Numbered from the stretch's first letter, positions 22,400 through 34,009 are shown. The stretch: DNA of 64,000 nucleotides from Schistosoma haematobium (GCF_000699445.3 NC_067202.1:18571760-18635759); one strand, 5' to 3'. The notes: generated by a model not told the origin, from the sequence alone. Numbers and translations are program-made.

Positions 22400-24780
22400 G
22401 ATGTCGATTGTGAGTAAACATGTCATGTATGCAGTACAGTTCCAAAACTAACAAAGAATATTTGGAATGGAACTCTCAAACGGAAACGTAACGTAAATGT
22501 CAAGTATCTGCAGGATAAATACAAAAGTGAACAAATTGGAAATAGTCATTTGTCATATTTGACTTATCACATAGGGAGGGGTTGTTTTATTGATAGTTAA
22601 CTAAACCATTTGTCATATCACCTGTACACACAGAGATCAAACTTAAAATGATTAACTTTAAAGTACTCCTTTACCAGGATCACTTTTATCCAACGTTCTC
22701 GACAGCTGAATACTTCGTTTTTGCGAATTTGATTGGTGGGGAAACAAGTGACTTAAGGTTACAAAATCTCCCAAGATGCTCAACAACATGTCTAAGGAAT
22801 GGGTAAGATTCATTCTCAGATAAGCATGGAGGGTCATGTTTCGAAATATGTCCAAAAACTGAAAAATTGATGGACTTAATTAGTTTGCTATTAGTTGGCA
22901 GTAATGATATTTGCTTTCAATGCAATAGTCACAATGTATTCATCAAAATTAAAAAATGGATAAACTCGTTTCAATTTGTTTCAAAGTCATGTTGACATAT
23001 TTTGCTGTATATCATCAGTTATAAAACTGTCGTTACCATGTGAGACAGAGTTTTGATATGACATATATGAAAAGTAGCTTTTGGAGATGCAGATGTTTGC
23101 CTGATTAGGTGAAAAGCCATAAAAATGTCACATATGATTTTAGAACAATAACTGACATAGACTGTGTTTTGAACGAAATGATTTTAGGATGCCTAGACAT
23201 TAATGGAATATCAAGTTTTCATTGAACGTCTTGCTTATGCACACCGTTGATCATCTTGTTAACAAAACGCTTCTTACTTGTCGATCGTTGATGTCTATTC
23301 ACCCTATCAGAAGTAGTGATCATATTATCACATCACCAATGCTAACTGTTTTGAAATGCTGAGTTGGGCTAAACAGAGCACAGCCACATTTCCAGCATTT
23401 AAATAAACTTGCATCATACTGTTGTTAAACACACACTAATTATTCTACATTTCGTATATAGCGGACCTTTTAATTGTTTCTGAGTCATTTATTTGTTTGT
23501 ATGCTTGTCTATTTTTAAGTCGGCGTATGTTGCTGCATGCTCGTTAATTTTAGTTGTTGTCACAATTACTCAACTTGTTTCTCCGTCTTACTAAATAACT
23601 GGAGCACCACTCGTTTTCAAATACAATTTACACGTTTGACATCGTATCTAACTGAATTGGTTTACGAAATATAAACATCCGAAAAATTCGTATTCAATGT
23701 TCTAAATGCCTACTGTTACCAATACGTTTTGATGATCAAGTTTAAACAATATGAGTAGAATATATTTCCGTTTATTTCATAAAGGATTTCATCAAACTAG
23801 TACAAAATGGCATGATTTTCGATTGTTTCGTCAGAACTCTATTAAATGTTGGCCTCAAAACATTATTCTGGTTTAATTAATTGTTCGTTATTCGTAATTG
23901 TGTGGAGACAAAACATTCATTATATCCATTGTCATCAGTGTTACGTCCACGTTTTTGCTTGTTCCCGTTATTGAAGTACAGTATATCGATCTATTTGCAA
24001 TTTACGAACCCAAATCAATCATAGAACGAACTCCAATTTAGGTACCAAAGTTTATTCGCAATTCACAAATAGTCGACCAAAATGTCGTCCTGACAACAAT
24101 AATTATAAAGATTATCAAACAAACCATCAATTTTGTAGGTTCCCGGAGTAAAAACTCCCAATTACCAAACCAAAGACAAACAGAAAGCAAAATATCCGAG
24201 AATAATGATATAAACAAACAAGTTCAGAAGTTAAGTAAAATAAATACATCCAAAAACACAGTGAAATTAATCAAACACAATAAAAAGGTTTTGTTCAGTC
24301 AAATGTCTTCATTTCTCCCGTAACAATCAGCAAGACAGTTTTTATGAACTTTCATGTTTTATTTGTCGGCTTGTAGTAGTATTTATTATTATTTAGGTTG
24401 TTTCATAGCTCTTATGCTGCAAAGTTTATAATTCCATCTTAATTTTAGAAAAACATGGCTAATGTAAATAAACTAGGTGTCATGTCAGTCATAATGTCTG
24501 CTGCTTCCAGTATTTTCATACATCATGATGTTCGTTTTTACTCACTATTTTAATAAATACGATTTTCAGTATACAAATATCTCTTCATTCATTGTAGTAT
24601 GTTTGTAGTTGTATGAAGTGAATAAATATATCTTGTCATGAAAGGGTTTGGGGGTGATGGTTATCAAAAATAATATATATGACTAGTTCAAGTGAGAGCT
24701 TTTACAGTTTGTGAAGTATCGCAAATATAGTAGATCATCTAGAGTAATGGTGAAACTCCATGTTTATACTGAAATGAAAA
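22400..24780. other. No gene recognised
   Basis: About 2.4 kb of AT-rich sequence with only short frames. I found no repeat shared with the rest of the window. Confidence 0.5.
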
Positions 24781-24929
24781 TTGCAGTCTGTACCTTGGTG
24801 AATGTCTTTCTTAAGCCTCATGGAGTTTCAAACTTCCAATCTGCAATCACCTGGCAGTAGGCAGTGGTTTCAAGATCATAGCTCACTGCAACCCCAAGAT
24901 CCTCCAGCCGAACTGCAAATACAGGCAAT

Positions 24930-25115
24930 GGGTGCTGTTGAACGATCTAGACCTTGCAGATGATCTGGCTCTTCTATCGCACACGCATCAACAAATACAG
25001 AAGAAGACGACTAGTGTAGCAGCAGCCCAAGCAGCTGTGTATCCAAACATGCACATAGGGAAACGCAAGATTCTTCGTTACAACACATCATGAACCAACC
25101 AAATCATACATAGCA
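24930..25115 (+). pseudogene. RTE RT fragment around the active site
   Basis: Encodes NDLDLADDLALLSHTHQQ followed by [12 protein letters not shown], matching the catalytic FADD region of the RTE at 2140-3776. It is truncated on both sides. The sequence just upstream (24850-24915) is not RTE-like and is noted separately. Confidence 0.75.
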
Positions 25116-25184
25116 GAGAATTCTTCGGGGGATATAAAAACTAGGCGAGAAACTCTAGAACCGGCGAGTAAATGCAGCCGTACT

Positions 25185-26017
25185 CGCCGGCCAAATAGTC
25201 AACCGCAGACCCCCAATCACGGCAAGACTACGCCGACTGGCACCGGACAAGTTGGCTTTCGCTAAACGTGAGTTTGATAATTTACTAGCTACTGGTATCA
25301 GTTGTCCTGCTCACAGTCCCTGGGCCCCTCCTCTTTACATGGTGTGCAAGAAAGATGAGGTTAGTTGGAGACCATGCGGCGACTACCGAGCATCAAACGT
25401 AGTTACACGCTTTGATAGTCACACCATTTCCCACATACACGACATCAAGGCACCGCTCGAAGGCACGACTATCTTCTCTAAGATCCATATGGTACGAGCA
25501 TATCATCAGATCCCAGTCGCTGTTGAAGATATCGAAAAAACTGCTATCACGACTCCTTTCGTTTTGTTTGAGTTCTTACGAATGTCATTTGGATTACGGA
25601 ATGCTGCTCAAACTTTCCAAAGGCTTATCGATAGCATAGTACGAGGCATTTGTCGGTCAACTTCTACCGACATTCTATCCCACACGCGGCAGAACGGTTA
25701 CGACCATTAACAGATTTTGCGTTAATCCACGCAAACTAGAATTGAACGAATTCGCGCGTATTGCATTTTCAGAGATCAAAACGGCTATGACTCAAGTTAC
25801 ACTTCTCACTCATCCTGACCCATCAGCCATGCTTAGTGTAGCGGTTGATGCATCGGATTTTACTATTGGAGCTGTTATGTAACAGAACATCTCAGGTAGT
25901 TGGCAACCTCTCCAAATTTTCTCACAACGCCACACTCCCACGGAGACGAGATACAGCGCTTTTTGTCGAGAGCTACTAGCAGCCTGCTGTGCCATCAAAT
26001 ATTTCCGGCACGCAGTG
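25185..26017 (+). pseudogene. Ty3/gypsy pol fragment: RT and RNase H
   Basis: The frame 25252-25710 reads LAFAKREFDNLLATGI, CGDYRASNVVT, the FSKIHMVRAYHQIPV strand (usual form KID), and FEFLRMSFGLRNAAQTFQR, which is a Ty3/gypsy RT of the CsRn1/Boudicca-like kind seen in flukes. The YLDD box is absent: after RLIDSIVRGI the sequence jumps at about 25650-25700 to the RNase H linker. RNase H follows (LSVAVDASDFTIGAVM, one stop, then SQRHTPTETRYSAFCRELLA). It ends at 26017, where RTE sequence begins without a gap. Confidence 0.88.
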
Positions 26018-27018
26018 AAGAAAAGCATCAGAACCGACAAACGTGAATATGTGAAAGATTTAGAAATGATGGCGGAAAAGGCTGCAAGATAAGGAAACAT
26101 GAGACAATTGTATGACACGACAAAGAAACTCTCTGGAAATCACCGTAAACCAGAACGACCAGTGAAAAGCAAGGATGGCGAGGTAATCATCAACATTGAT
26201 TAACAACGAAACAGGTCAGTAGAATACTTCGAAGAACTATTGAATCGACCAGCCACACTGAACCCACCCAACATCGAAGCAGCCCCCCCGCACGTCCCAA
26301 TCGATGTTTGCCCGTCAACAATGGCAGAAATCAGCATGGCCGTCAGGCATATCAAGAGTGGCAAAGCAGCAAGACTAGACAAAATTTTTAGCAGAGGCAC
26401 TGAAAGCAGACGTAGTGGTAACTGCAAGGATACTCCACATTCTCTTGTTCAAGAACTGACATGAAGAACAAGTACCAACAGACTGGAAAGAAGGATATTT
26501 GATCAAGATACCGAAGAAAGGCGATCTCAACAACTGTGATAACTACAAGAAACGTATTCAACAGGGTATTGTTAAACAGGATGAAGGACTGCGTAGACGC
26601 CCAACTTCGAGACCAACAGGCAGGATTCCGTAAGGATCGATCGTGTACGGCCCAAATCGCAACTCCACGAATCATTGTGGAACAATTAATTGAACGGAAT
26701 TCATCACTCAACATCAACTTCATTGAGAGGAAAACATTATGTAAGCTTCTTCGACACCACGGCGTGCCTCAGAAGATGGTCAATACCATCCAGAATTCCT
26801 GTGGTGGATAAATCTGCAAAATCGTGCATGGAGGACAGTTGACAAAGTCGTTCGAGGTAAAGACCGGTTTCAGGCAACGTTGCCTGCTCTCACTCGTCCT
26901 CCTCCTCCTGATGATCGGCTGGATAATGAAGACATCAACAACTGAAGGGAAACGCTGGATGCAGTGTACATGCAGAGGGACGATCTGGACTTCGCAGATG
27001 ATCTGGCCGACCTATCCC
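26018..27018 (+). pseudogene. RTE RT fragment, plus strand
   Basis: Starts with the linker IRTDKREYVKDLEM, continues through [37 protein letters not shown] and a shortened palm (INFIERKTLCKLL, where the [10 protein letters not shown] box is deleted), and stops at DDLDFADDL near 27010. It represents the same part of the RTE as 3776-2950 plus 10305-10490, but without the CR1 insertion. It therefore shows the original continuous RTE. Several stops and deletions are present. Confidence 0.88.
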
Positions 27019-28474
27019 AGACAAAATTGACGATGAACCGAATATAATCCGACAAACGCTTCTGAAATATTTTCTCCAAACCATGTGCAATGAAAGCAAT
27101 CTGAAACCGGTATGTCTAGTCAGAATATCTCCCACTGTTTCAAAGAAAGTTCTGTTCTTGAATATTGAATTCAAGGGTGAAAGAGCATCTAGGACACCAA
27201 AGAACAAACGTACAAATCCTTGAAATAATTCTTTTCTAATACACTGCTCCAAACTGTTTTATCTACCATGAAAGTCATTCAGGGAAGTCTTAAGAATCAT
27301 TTGCTACCTCTGGCCATCTCAATATTGATCAACAAGTTTGCTTACTCTCGTGAAGCAGTTTGTAGCTGTACCTGATGAACAAATGTCCGAGCACCACTCT
27401 GTATGATTATCTAGAGGGATGAACAAATCAATCAACAACTCAGTTCTCGAACACAGTCAATGCGGCTCCCATCCATCACGCGAATCTCCGTTCAAATTCC
27501 CTTACACAATATATAGAACAGGCCCTAAAAGCTTTGGATGAGGCCGAAGCTATAGCAGGAGGCGAGGACTCACGTTTAATCTATTATTCGTCAACGGCCT
27601 TAGCACCCCATAGAAGGTTACAAATTAGAAATGCTGGTTATTACCTGCGTCTTCCTCTTCATCTCCTTCTCTCCATCATTACCTTTTAAGTAGATAGTTA
27701 TCTCTATCTTTTGCTCCATCGATTGTTGTTTTGAACACTGCCAATAATACTACACAATGTAGACTGTTTTTGACTGTTTGCTACGTCGACAAATGACGAA
27801 ACCTATTTAATTCAGCACTCGAAGACTTAGATTAGCATGAAATAACACCCCTCCATTTATAAATATAATATTGAATAAAGCTTATAACAATAATAACACA
27901 CCTTGTACCTACCGACAGTACTCCTCTCCTTCTTTGTGTAAAGTTATGCCAGTGTCATTTCGAGGTGTTACAACTTCAATTCATCAACTTCAAACTGTTT
28001 TCTGTGAGCTTGCTTTTATACAAACTAACCTAACCAGAAATCCCTGTGTTAAATAGGAAGAAATGAAGAATATTGTAGTGGAAAGTGTTTTCGATAACTT
28101 CATCATCACACTCTACAGTTACAAGTTCACAAGCATAGTGTAAGAAGGGCTAAAATTGAGCATTCAAGTGAATTAGACAATGTTGTGTTAAAACGTGACG
28201 ACTCTTTGTATCAGTTGTGTGATAAATGCCTCGAAAATGTGTCATCTGTAAGCTGGAAAGGTTATACTCAGAAGATTGAAGTGATTTGGTGTGAGGTGCC
28301 TAATTGTAATCAATGTAATAATCAAACGAATGATACGCAAAAAATGAATGTCAAGAGAACATAATTTGATCAGTGGAGTTGATAATAATTGCGATAACAG
28401 TAATAAAAATAAAAATAAAAATTATTATTATTATTGTTCGAGTGCCAATACCAATTATATTAGTTGTAATGTAA

Positions 28475-28845
28475 TTAGAAACCTGTAAGCACTGGACGGC
28501 CGTTTCGTCCTTGTATGAGACTCCTCAGCAGTGCGCATCCACGATCCCGCACCACGCGAGGCTCGAACCCAGGACCTACTGGCTTCGCGCGCGAGCACTT
28601 AAACATTAGACCACTGAGCCGGGATCCAACGGTGTTAATGTCTAACTTCAACCAATCCAAGAAGTTGCGCTACCATATACCATTGTCTTCAGTGAGCTGA
28701 TATCTCACAACAGATCTGGTTGTACTCCACTGGTAACGGCTTCCCACTAGAACACCAGGAGTATTACTTGAAGTCAGTCACTAGTGAGCAGATGATTATT
28801 ATCAGAAAGGGTTTCTGAAGATTTTTAGAAATTTGAGAAATCTCT
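28475..28845 (-). mobile_element. tRNA-derived SINE family 1 with complete hammerhead
   Basis: Minus-strand SINE. From its 5' side it has a leader (ACTAGTGACTG..., 28790 downwards), a tRNA-like part with A box (TGGTCTAATG-type at about 28610-28600) and B box (GGTTCGAGCC near 28555), then the hammerhead (28535-28488) and a 3' tail. A transcript from the internal Pol III boxes would carry the ribozyme. It sits inside the right arm of the inverted duplication. Confidence 0.85.
28488..28535 (-). ncRNA. Type I hammerhead ribozyme, complete consensus
   Basis: On the minus strand: stem I strand GCACTG, core CTGAGGA (fits CUGANGA), stem II GTCT/GGAC with one wobble, core GAAA, a very short stem III ACGG/CCGT, cleavage triplet GTC, and stem I return strand CAGTGC. 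Every conserved core base is present and all stems pair. The tiny stem III is the schistosome Sm-alpha style. Self-cleavage would occur after the GTC. Activity is inferred from the consensus match. Confidence 0.85.
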
Positions 28846-29589
28846 GGATGAAGAGTCTTTTCTTGGCTTGAACACATCATGAACTTCTAACGTCCTCATA
28901 AATCTAATCGGGTGAGGGACTGTCTTTTAAAAATTCAGTCAAGATTACTTAGTTGAATATTGCACATGATCATCGCATCTACTTCAATTCTACTCATCTA
29001 ATATGCGTTGTCTCACAAGAAATATTCTTTTAAAAATAACACTGAAATAGTAGTGCCAAACATCGGAATATTTCTGATGAACTCAGTTGTTTGTAGAAAT
29101 TCCAATGATTATACTTTCTCTTCATCTATCACCTCATTATATTTAATTATTCAAATCATATGGTTTTGTCTATTGTGTAGTGGGCGTGATATGAAACTTT
29201 GTTAGAATAATGAATACCGCTTTCTAATTATGTGTTTATGTGACCGAAAGTCATCTACATACACACAGAACAGAGATGAATGGAATTCTCATTTTACAAA
29301 ACATTTTTGTTTTTGTGAAAAGCAAGTAAATTGAAAACAAATATTTTGGCAGTCAATTCATAGTTAGTCTTGCTTCAGCTGTGAATAAACACTGTAACCA
29401 TTTGATATCTAAATTGAAGTAAGTTTAATGGTCGTTTTCTCTTAGAATCATCAATGTATGCAACCATATTCGCAGTATGGTGTTGTTAAGCTATCGATGT
29501 AAATCATGGGTCGATGAATATTAGCCTATCATTGGAAACGTAGAGCAGTGGACCATTATCTGACATACATCGATTCTGATATCTTTGAA

Positions 29590-29880
29590 AAACTTGTCAA
29601 TCCCCACAACCGTACCTTGGTGATTATCATGTGCTCACTGTGAACTAGCACCTTCTGGGGATTCTCGGAGTTCTTGTGAGCAACTGTGATCGGTCGAGCT
29701 ATTCCTTTCAGACAGAGACATGTATCTATCTCAGACATTGGTGGGTGGCTGCACATCCTCGTGGATTTGTTGAAATTGGACACCAACATTATTGAATGCC
29801 AAATAGGTGGTCTAGATGTTAAGCATTGGCGCGCCAGACCAAAGATGCTGTGTTTGAATCCCGCGTGCAGGATTTAGTCA
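29590..29880 (+). mobile_element. SINE family 1, 5' part only
   Basis: The leader (GTGAGCAACTGTGATCGG type) and tRNA-like region (TGGTCTAGATGTTAAGC, TTTGAATCCC) are recognisable. The copy is truncated after GCGTGCAGGATT, before the hammerhead. Confidence 0.6.
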
Positions 29881-30109
29881 TATTATTAGTCATATGGTGG
29901 ATGATGATGATCGGTGCCGAAAACAAACAAGTAGTTAAACAGTAAACATAAAAAGTTATTCACTTTTATTTAATCAGTATTGTATAATAATTATATTACT
30001 TGTAACTAGAACTATACTATTCAAACTACATAAAAGTAGTATGACAAAATTAACGTATATATATATTTCAACAGTTGAGATTGTAGTAATTTAAAAGGTT
30101 GAGATCATG

Positions 30110-30195
30110 AGCCAATTGAAGCTAGACCACCATGAAAACCTAGAAGCACTGGACGGTCTATTCGTCCTATTGTGAGACTCCTCAGCAGTGGCGTT
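30110..30195 (-). mobile_element. SINE family 1, 3' part with defective hammerhead
   Basis: Minus-strand 3' half. The hammerhead (30191-30144) has core CTGAGGA and good stems I and II, but GAAT in place of GAAA. It is joined head to head with the plus-strand copy that follows. Confidence 0.75.
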
Positions 30196-30530
30196 CAACC
30201 TGGTCAGTTGTGAGGTAGTAACTCACTGATGACAGTGGTGGATGTGTCTCTCAATTTCGTCGATTAGTTGAAGTTAGACATTAACTCAGTCGGATGCATG
30301 CCAGCTCAGTGGTCTAGTTGGTTGAACGCCTGGCGCGGGACCGACAGGTTCTGGGTTTGAATCCAGCGAGGCGGGGTCGTGGATGAGCACTGCTGAGGAG
30401 TCTCGCAATAGGACAAAACGGCCGTCCATTGCTTCCAGGTTTTCAAAGGTTGTCTAGCTTCAATCGACTCATGATCTCGACTGTTGAAAGTGCTACAATT
30501 TCCACAAAACCCCTCTGATAATAATTAGAT
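30196..30530 (+). mobile_element. SINE family 1, near full length, defective hammerhead
   Basis: Leader (CAACCTGGTCAGTTGTGAGG), tRNA-like A box (TGGTCTAGTTGG) and B box (GGTTTGAATCC), then the hammerhead at 30386-30436 with CTGAGGA but ACAAAA replacing CGAAA, so G12 is lost. Stem I has one mismatch. Confidence 0.8.
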
Positions 30531-30599
30531 GTTTTCAGAAAGGGGTTTTATGGATATTTTAGTGATTTAATAGTTGAGTTCATGAATCGATTGATGTTA

Positions 30600-30735
30600 G
30601 ATCACCACTGAAAATCTGAAAGCACTGCTCTCTTCCCATTATAGGACATTTCAACAGTGTGCATCCACGATCCCGTCCTAAGCATTCGAACCCAGGACCT
30701 TCGGTCTGACGAACGAACGCCTAACCTTTAGACCA
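30600..30735 (-). mobile_element. SINE family 1, decayed copy
   Basis: tRNA-like part recognisable (ATTCGAACCCAGGACC, reverse of a B box). The hammerhead region is scrambled (stem II altered, core lost). Confidence 0.65.
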
Positions 30736-31020
30736 TTATTCTCACTTATATATATCAGAACGGTCCGTAGGTTAGAATTGATATTATGATATAATTTGTT
30801 AGCTATGAAAATACCATGAAGTGGTTCCCCACTAAACTTAATACTGAATATCACTTGATTTGACTCCTTACAGATCATAAGTAAAAGTTTGATTAGAAGT
30901 TGGAGCTTTTAGAATCCAATTACTTTATTTATTTTGAGCTTCTGCTGACCATAATAAATTAATGGCGTTAATTAAACACTGACGTATTAGGTTCAATGGT
31001 TTAATTTGTTTTTAGCAAGA

Positions 31021-31094
31021 TTTTTTTCTACGGGATGGAGTTACCGACCACATACCCAAACCCCCTCATTTACCCTGACTTGGAACCGGCAATA
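31021..31094 (-). repeat. RTE 5' UTR fragment
   Basis: Matches the minus-strand 5' UTR at 12220-12290 (CTACGGGATG, then the CCCTCATTTACCC part). It adjoins a plus-strand RTE 3' fragment, giving an inverted 5' end. Confidence 0.7.
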
Positions 31095-31560
31095 TGCTTA
31101 GAATGAACGTCAATATAATCCTACTGTATGGAGCTGAAATGTGGAGAACTATTACAACCATCATCAAGAAAGTGCAAGTATTTATAAACAATTGTCTACG
31201 TAAGAAACTGAATGTCTAATTGTCGGATACCATTAGCAAAAGCCTACTAGGGGAGAGAACAAACCAACTTCCAGCTGAAAAGGAAATTAGGAAAAGACGA
31301 TGGAAATGGATAGGACATACAGTAGGAAATCATCAAACTGCATCACGAGGCAAGCACTATCTTGGAATCGTGAAAGGAAACGGAAAAGTTGGAAGGCCAA
31401 AGAACACACTACTTCTGGAATTGGAAGCAGACATGTCAAAGACGAATAGTAACTAGAAACAAATGGAAATGATTTCCCAGGACAGAGCTGTATAAAGAAT
31501 GCTAGTCAGTAGTCTATACACTTTCACGAGGAATAACAGTCAGAAATATGTCAATCAATA
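31095..31560 (+). pseudogene. RTE 3' fragment (C-terminal region)
   Basis: Encodes ERTNQLPAEKEIRKRRWKWIGHTV and GRPKNTLLLELEADM, the RTE C-terminal region, with stops. The 3' end (AGGAATAACAGTC) lacks a clean TAAG tail. Confidence 0.82.
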
Positions 31561-32409
31561 AAACAATTTCAGTAGACAATAACAAAGAAATAAAAGTAAA
31601 ATATCACTAGTTAGTAACTAATTTAAATGAATAAATCAATAGAACATCTTTTCCATTGTACTACTATAGAAGAAAAACAAAAAGCCCATTCAAATTTGTG
31701 ACATTTTGTTGTTTACACATATACTAACTCTTATTCATCTCCTATTCATATGTTTATAATGAAACGATCTTCTTATTGTCTATACTACTATACTACTTAG
31801 TTAGACTATTACTTATTAGAACAACCAAATATCAATATGATCAATGTTTACCATAACTGAGTCATTTCTTATTACAAAAGAATACTATACCGTTAACAAT
31901 TCCTTCTTTCCCCTCTCCCATTTAAAAATGTCTCCATGGTACATGTATTCATATATCAATGTATATGTATATCAATAGAAACATGTATTCATCTACCGTT
32001 TATACAATATTCATTGAAGATTTCCACAAGCATTAGGAGTACATTCTATATGGTATCCATATATATAGAATAAGGAGATATGTTTATGTGTAGAAAGATA
32101 TGATCTTATAAGTTAGTCATGAATTTCCACTTCCACCCCCATCCCACCACTAACCTCACCCCCAGCAAAAAAGATACCCAACAAACATAGATAGATAACA
32201 CATCGATGTAAAATGAATAATATTTTTCTTCAAATGAATAGTAATAGAAAACAGTTGTATATTCTTTATGGTAGTTACATTGTTGACAAACTAAAAAGGA
32301 AACTAGCAACAAAAAACCCGGGAGAAAACTGCTGGAAACCGAAAAAAATCAACTCACAAATCATAAAAGTAACTCATTCCATATCTAACCTTCCTTATTT
32401 AAATGAGCT

Positions 32410-32575
32410 CGAGATGAAGAATGCTACTGAGTGGCATATTCTCCTTTATGAGGGGTAACAAGCGTAAGTAAGTAAGTAGGTAAGTAAGTAAGTAAGTGAG
32501 TGTTGAAGTAAGTAAGTAAGTAAGTAAGTGAGTAAGTAAGTAAGTAAGTAAATAAGTAAATAAGTATGAGTTGAT
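32410..32575 (+). repeat. RTE 3' tip with expanded TAAG tail
   Basis: About 50 bp of RTE end (GAGGGGTAACAAGCGTAAG) followed by about 110 bp of imperfect TAAG repeats with GTGAGT and AAATAAG variants. This is the longest TAAG array in the window. Confidence 0.8.
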
Positions 32576-32839
32576 TTCAAATTATAGAAAAGTCATTCAT
32601 CTATTGGCAATATGAGATGGCAACTTTATTCATACTGATAAATACCTTCATGATGTTATGTATTCAGTTAAGTACAATTTAAACTCATTATAGTGACAAA
32701 ATCTGTTATTCAAATAGAATTATTTTGTGCCTTGACATTCTCTTAGTTGAATAGTTTAGATGTGAATGTTCTAGTGTCATTCTTGACAATGTTACCAACT
32801 TTTATTCTAAGTAATAATGAATTTCTTTTAAAGAAAATG

Positions 32840-32985
32840 ATTCTGAACGGCCATTTCGTTTTGGAATGGGACTCATCAGCACTAAGCATTCATCATACCA
32901 AACGTTGGAATCGGACACATCATCTTCAATCTTGAACGTCAATGCTTAAGCTCTAGACCACTGAGTTAAAATCCAACGTCCTTAA
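32840..32985 (-). mobile_element. SINE family 1, decayed copy
   Basis: The hammerhead region on the minus strand retains CTGATGA and GAAA, but stem II and stem I no longer pair. The tRNA-like part (CTAGACCACTGAG reversed) is visible. Confidence 0.65.
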
Positions 32986-33289
32986 TACACGACGAAGATA
33001 AATCCATAATACTGTGCAACTATCTTCAAATTAGTGCCACAAATCTTGAACATTTTCAATAATCATACCTTCAAAACTGTTGTACCTAATATTTAATTAC
33101 TTTATCTCTGGAGGTTATTTTCTAGCCGATATCACTACTCGGTGAAAACCGTTTTATTTAAGCATTCATGAGTTACAAACAAAACATGGCGTGAATTCAA
33201 CAAATATCCAATTCATATCGGATTGAGACTGGTATCTACATCAGATAATGAATGAATGGTTGCGCAAAATTATGAATCGATTAAAATGA

Positions 33290-33490
33290 GACATGAACAC
33301 CTTTGGATGCCAGATCAGTGGTCTAGACGTTAAACAGTCGTGCTCGAAAGCGAAGGTCCTAGGATCGAGTCCCGTCGGCGCAGCATCATGGATGTGCACT
33401 GCTGAAAAGTTCCATTCTAGGACGAAACGTTTGTTTCGCATCTTTGGGTTTCTAATACTGGTTTAGCTTAAATCGATACATGAATATTCA
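33290..33490 (+). mobile_element. SINE family 1, decayed hammerhead
   Basis: TGGTCTAGACGTTAAAC and ATCGAGTCCC mark the tRNA-like boxes. The hammerhead region has GCACTGCTGAAAAG and GACGAAACG, with the 5' core altered. Confidence 0.7.
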
Positions 33491-33689
33491 ACTAGGAAAA
33501 TGTTGTTATTTCCTCATTTACAACTTGGTACAATGATTAAAATGTCATACATTTGCTGAAAATTAGTTAAATCTCATAGAATCAATTATTTTACACGGAT
33601 AAAGTAAAGGAAAGTTATTAATTATGGTTAATACATGTAAATGTCATGTATTTGAAAAAGGGAAGTTAAATGGTAAGAGAAACTAAGCA

Positions 33690-33870
33690 AAGATAGATAG
33701 TGGTTAACAGTAGAATCCAGGATATGCGTTTCTTCCTATTTGAGATTCATCAACTGGATACACTTGTATCTCAGTGTTGATGTTCACCCTGAGATTCGAA
33801 CTTAATAAGGGAATGATCAATGACAGTTCTAAATATTGATCGAAAGATTCAAGTAAACAATACCAAATGA
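33690..33870 (-). mobile_element. Sm-alpha-like SINE with near-consensus hammerhead
   Basis: The hammerhead lies at 33713-33770 on the minus strand: stem I ATCCAG/CTGGAT is perfect, the core is TTGATGA (C3 changed to T), GAAA is intact, stem II is weakened and the cleavage triplet reads ATC. The flanking TGGATTCTACTG and the tail (TCAAGTAAACAATACC) are shared with the copies near 57480 and 61900. This resembles the schistosome Sm-alpha hammerhead. Confidence 0.7.
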
Positions 33871-34009
33871 AGGTAAGAGATAATGTTTGTAACCGTTAAC
33901 TATTCACAATTGAAACAAATCTTACTTATCAATTAATGAATACAAACAAATTAGTCTCAAGAAGAAGATGATAAACGATCAGTCTAAATCACAACTGGTT
34001 GAATTCATG

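Larger units (their letters stand above)
27018..29446 (+). repeat. Right arm of large inverted duplication
   Basis: Positions 27018-27632 and 28847-29446 are reverse-complement matches of 1060-1690 and 110-703. The two blocks are separated here by 1.2 kb that contains a SINE (28475-28845) and unmatched AT-rich DNA. As in the left arm, the block directly abuts an RTE fragment. It is more diverged from any open frame than the left arm. Confidence 0.75.

Noticed and set aside
22658..22855. 65-residue minus-strand frame
   Set aside because: No motif, no splice context and no similarity to other parts of the window.
28590..28620. Possible functional tRNA genes at A-box/B-box sites
   Set aside because: The tRNA-like parts lack a closed acceptor stem and are embedded in dispersed SINE units, so I call them SINEs, not tRNA genes.
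32465..32575. CRISPR-like array from regular short repeats
   Set aside because: It is a tetranucleotide tail repeat of a LINE in a eukaryotic genome, without spacers.
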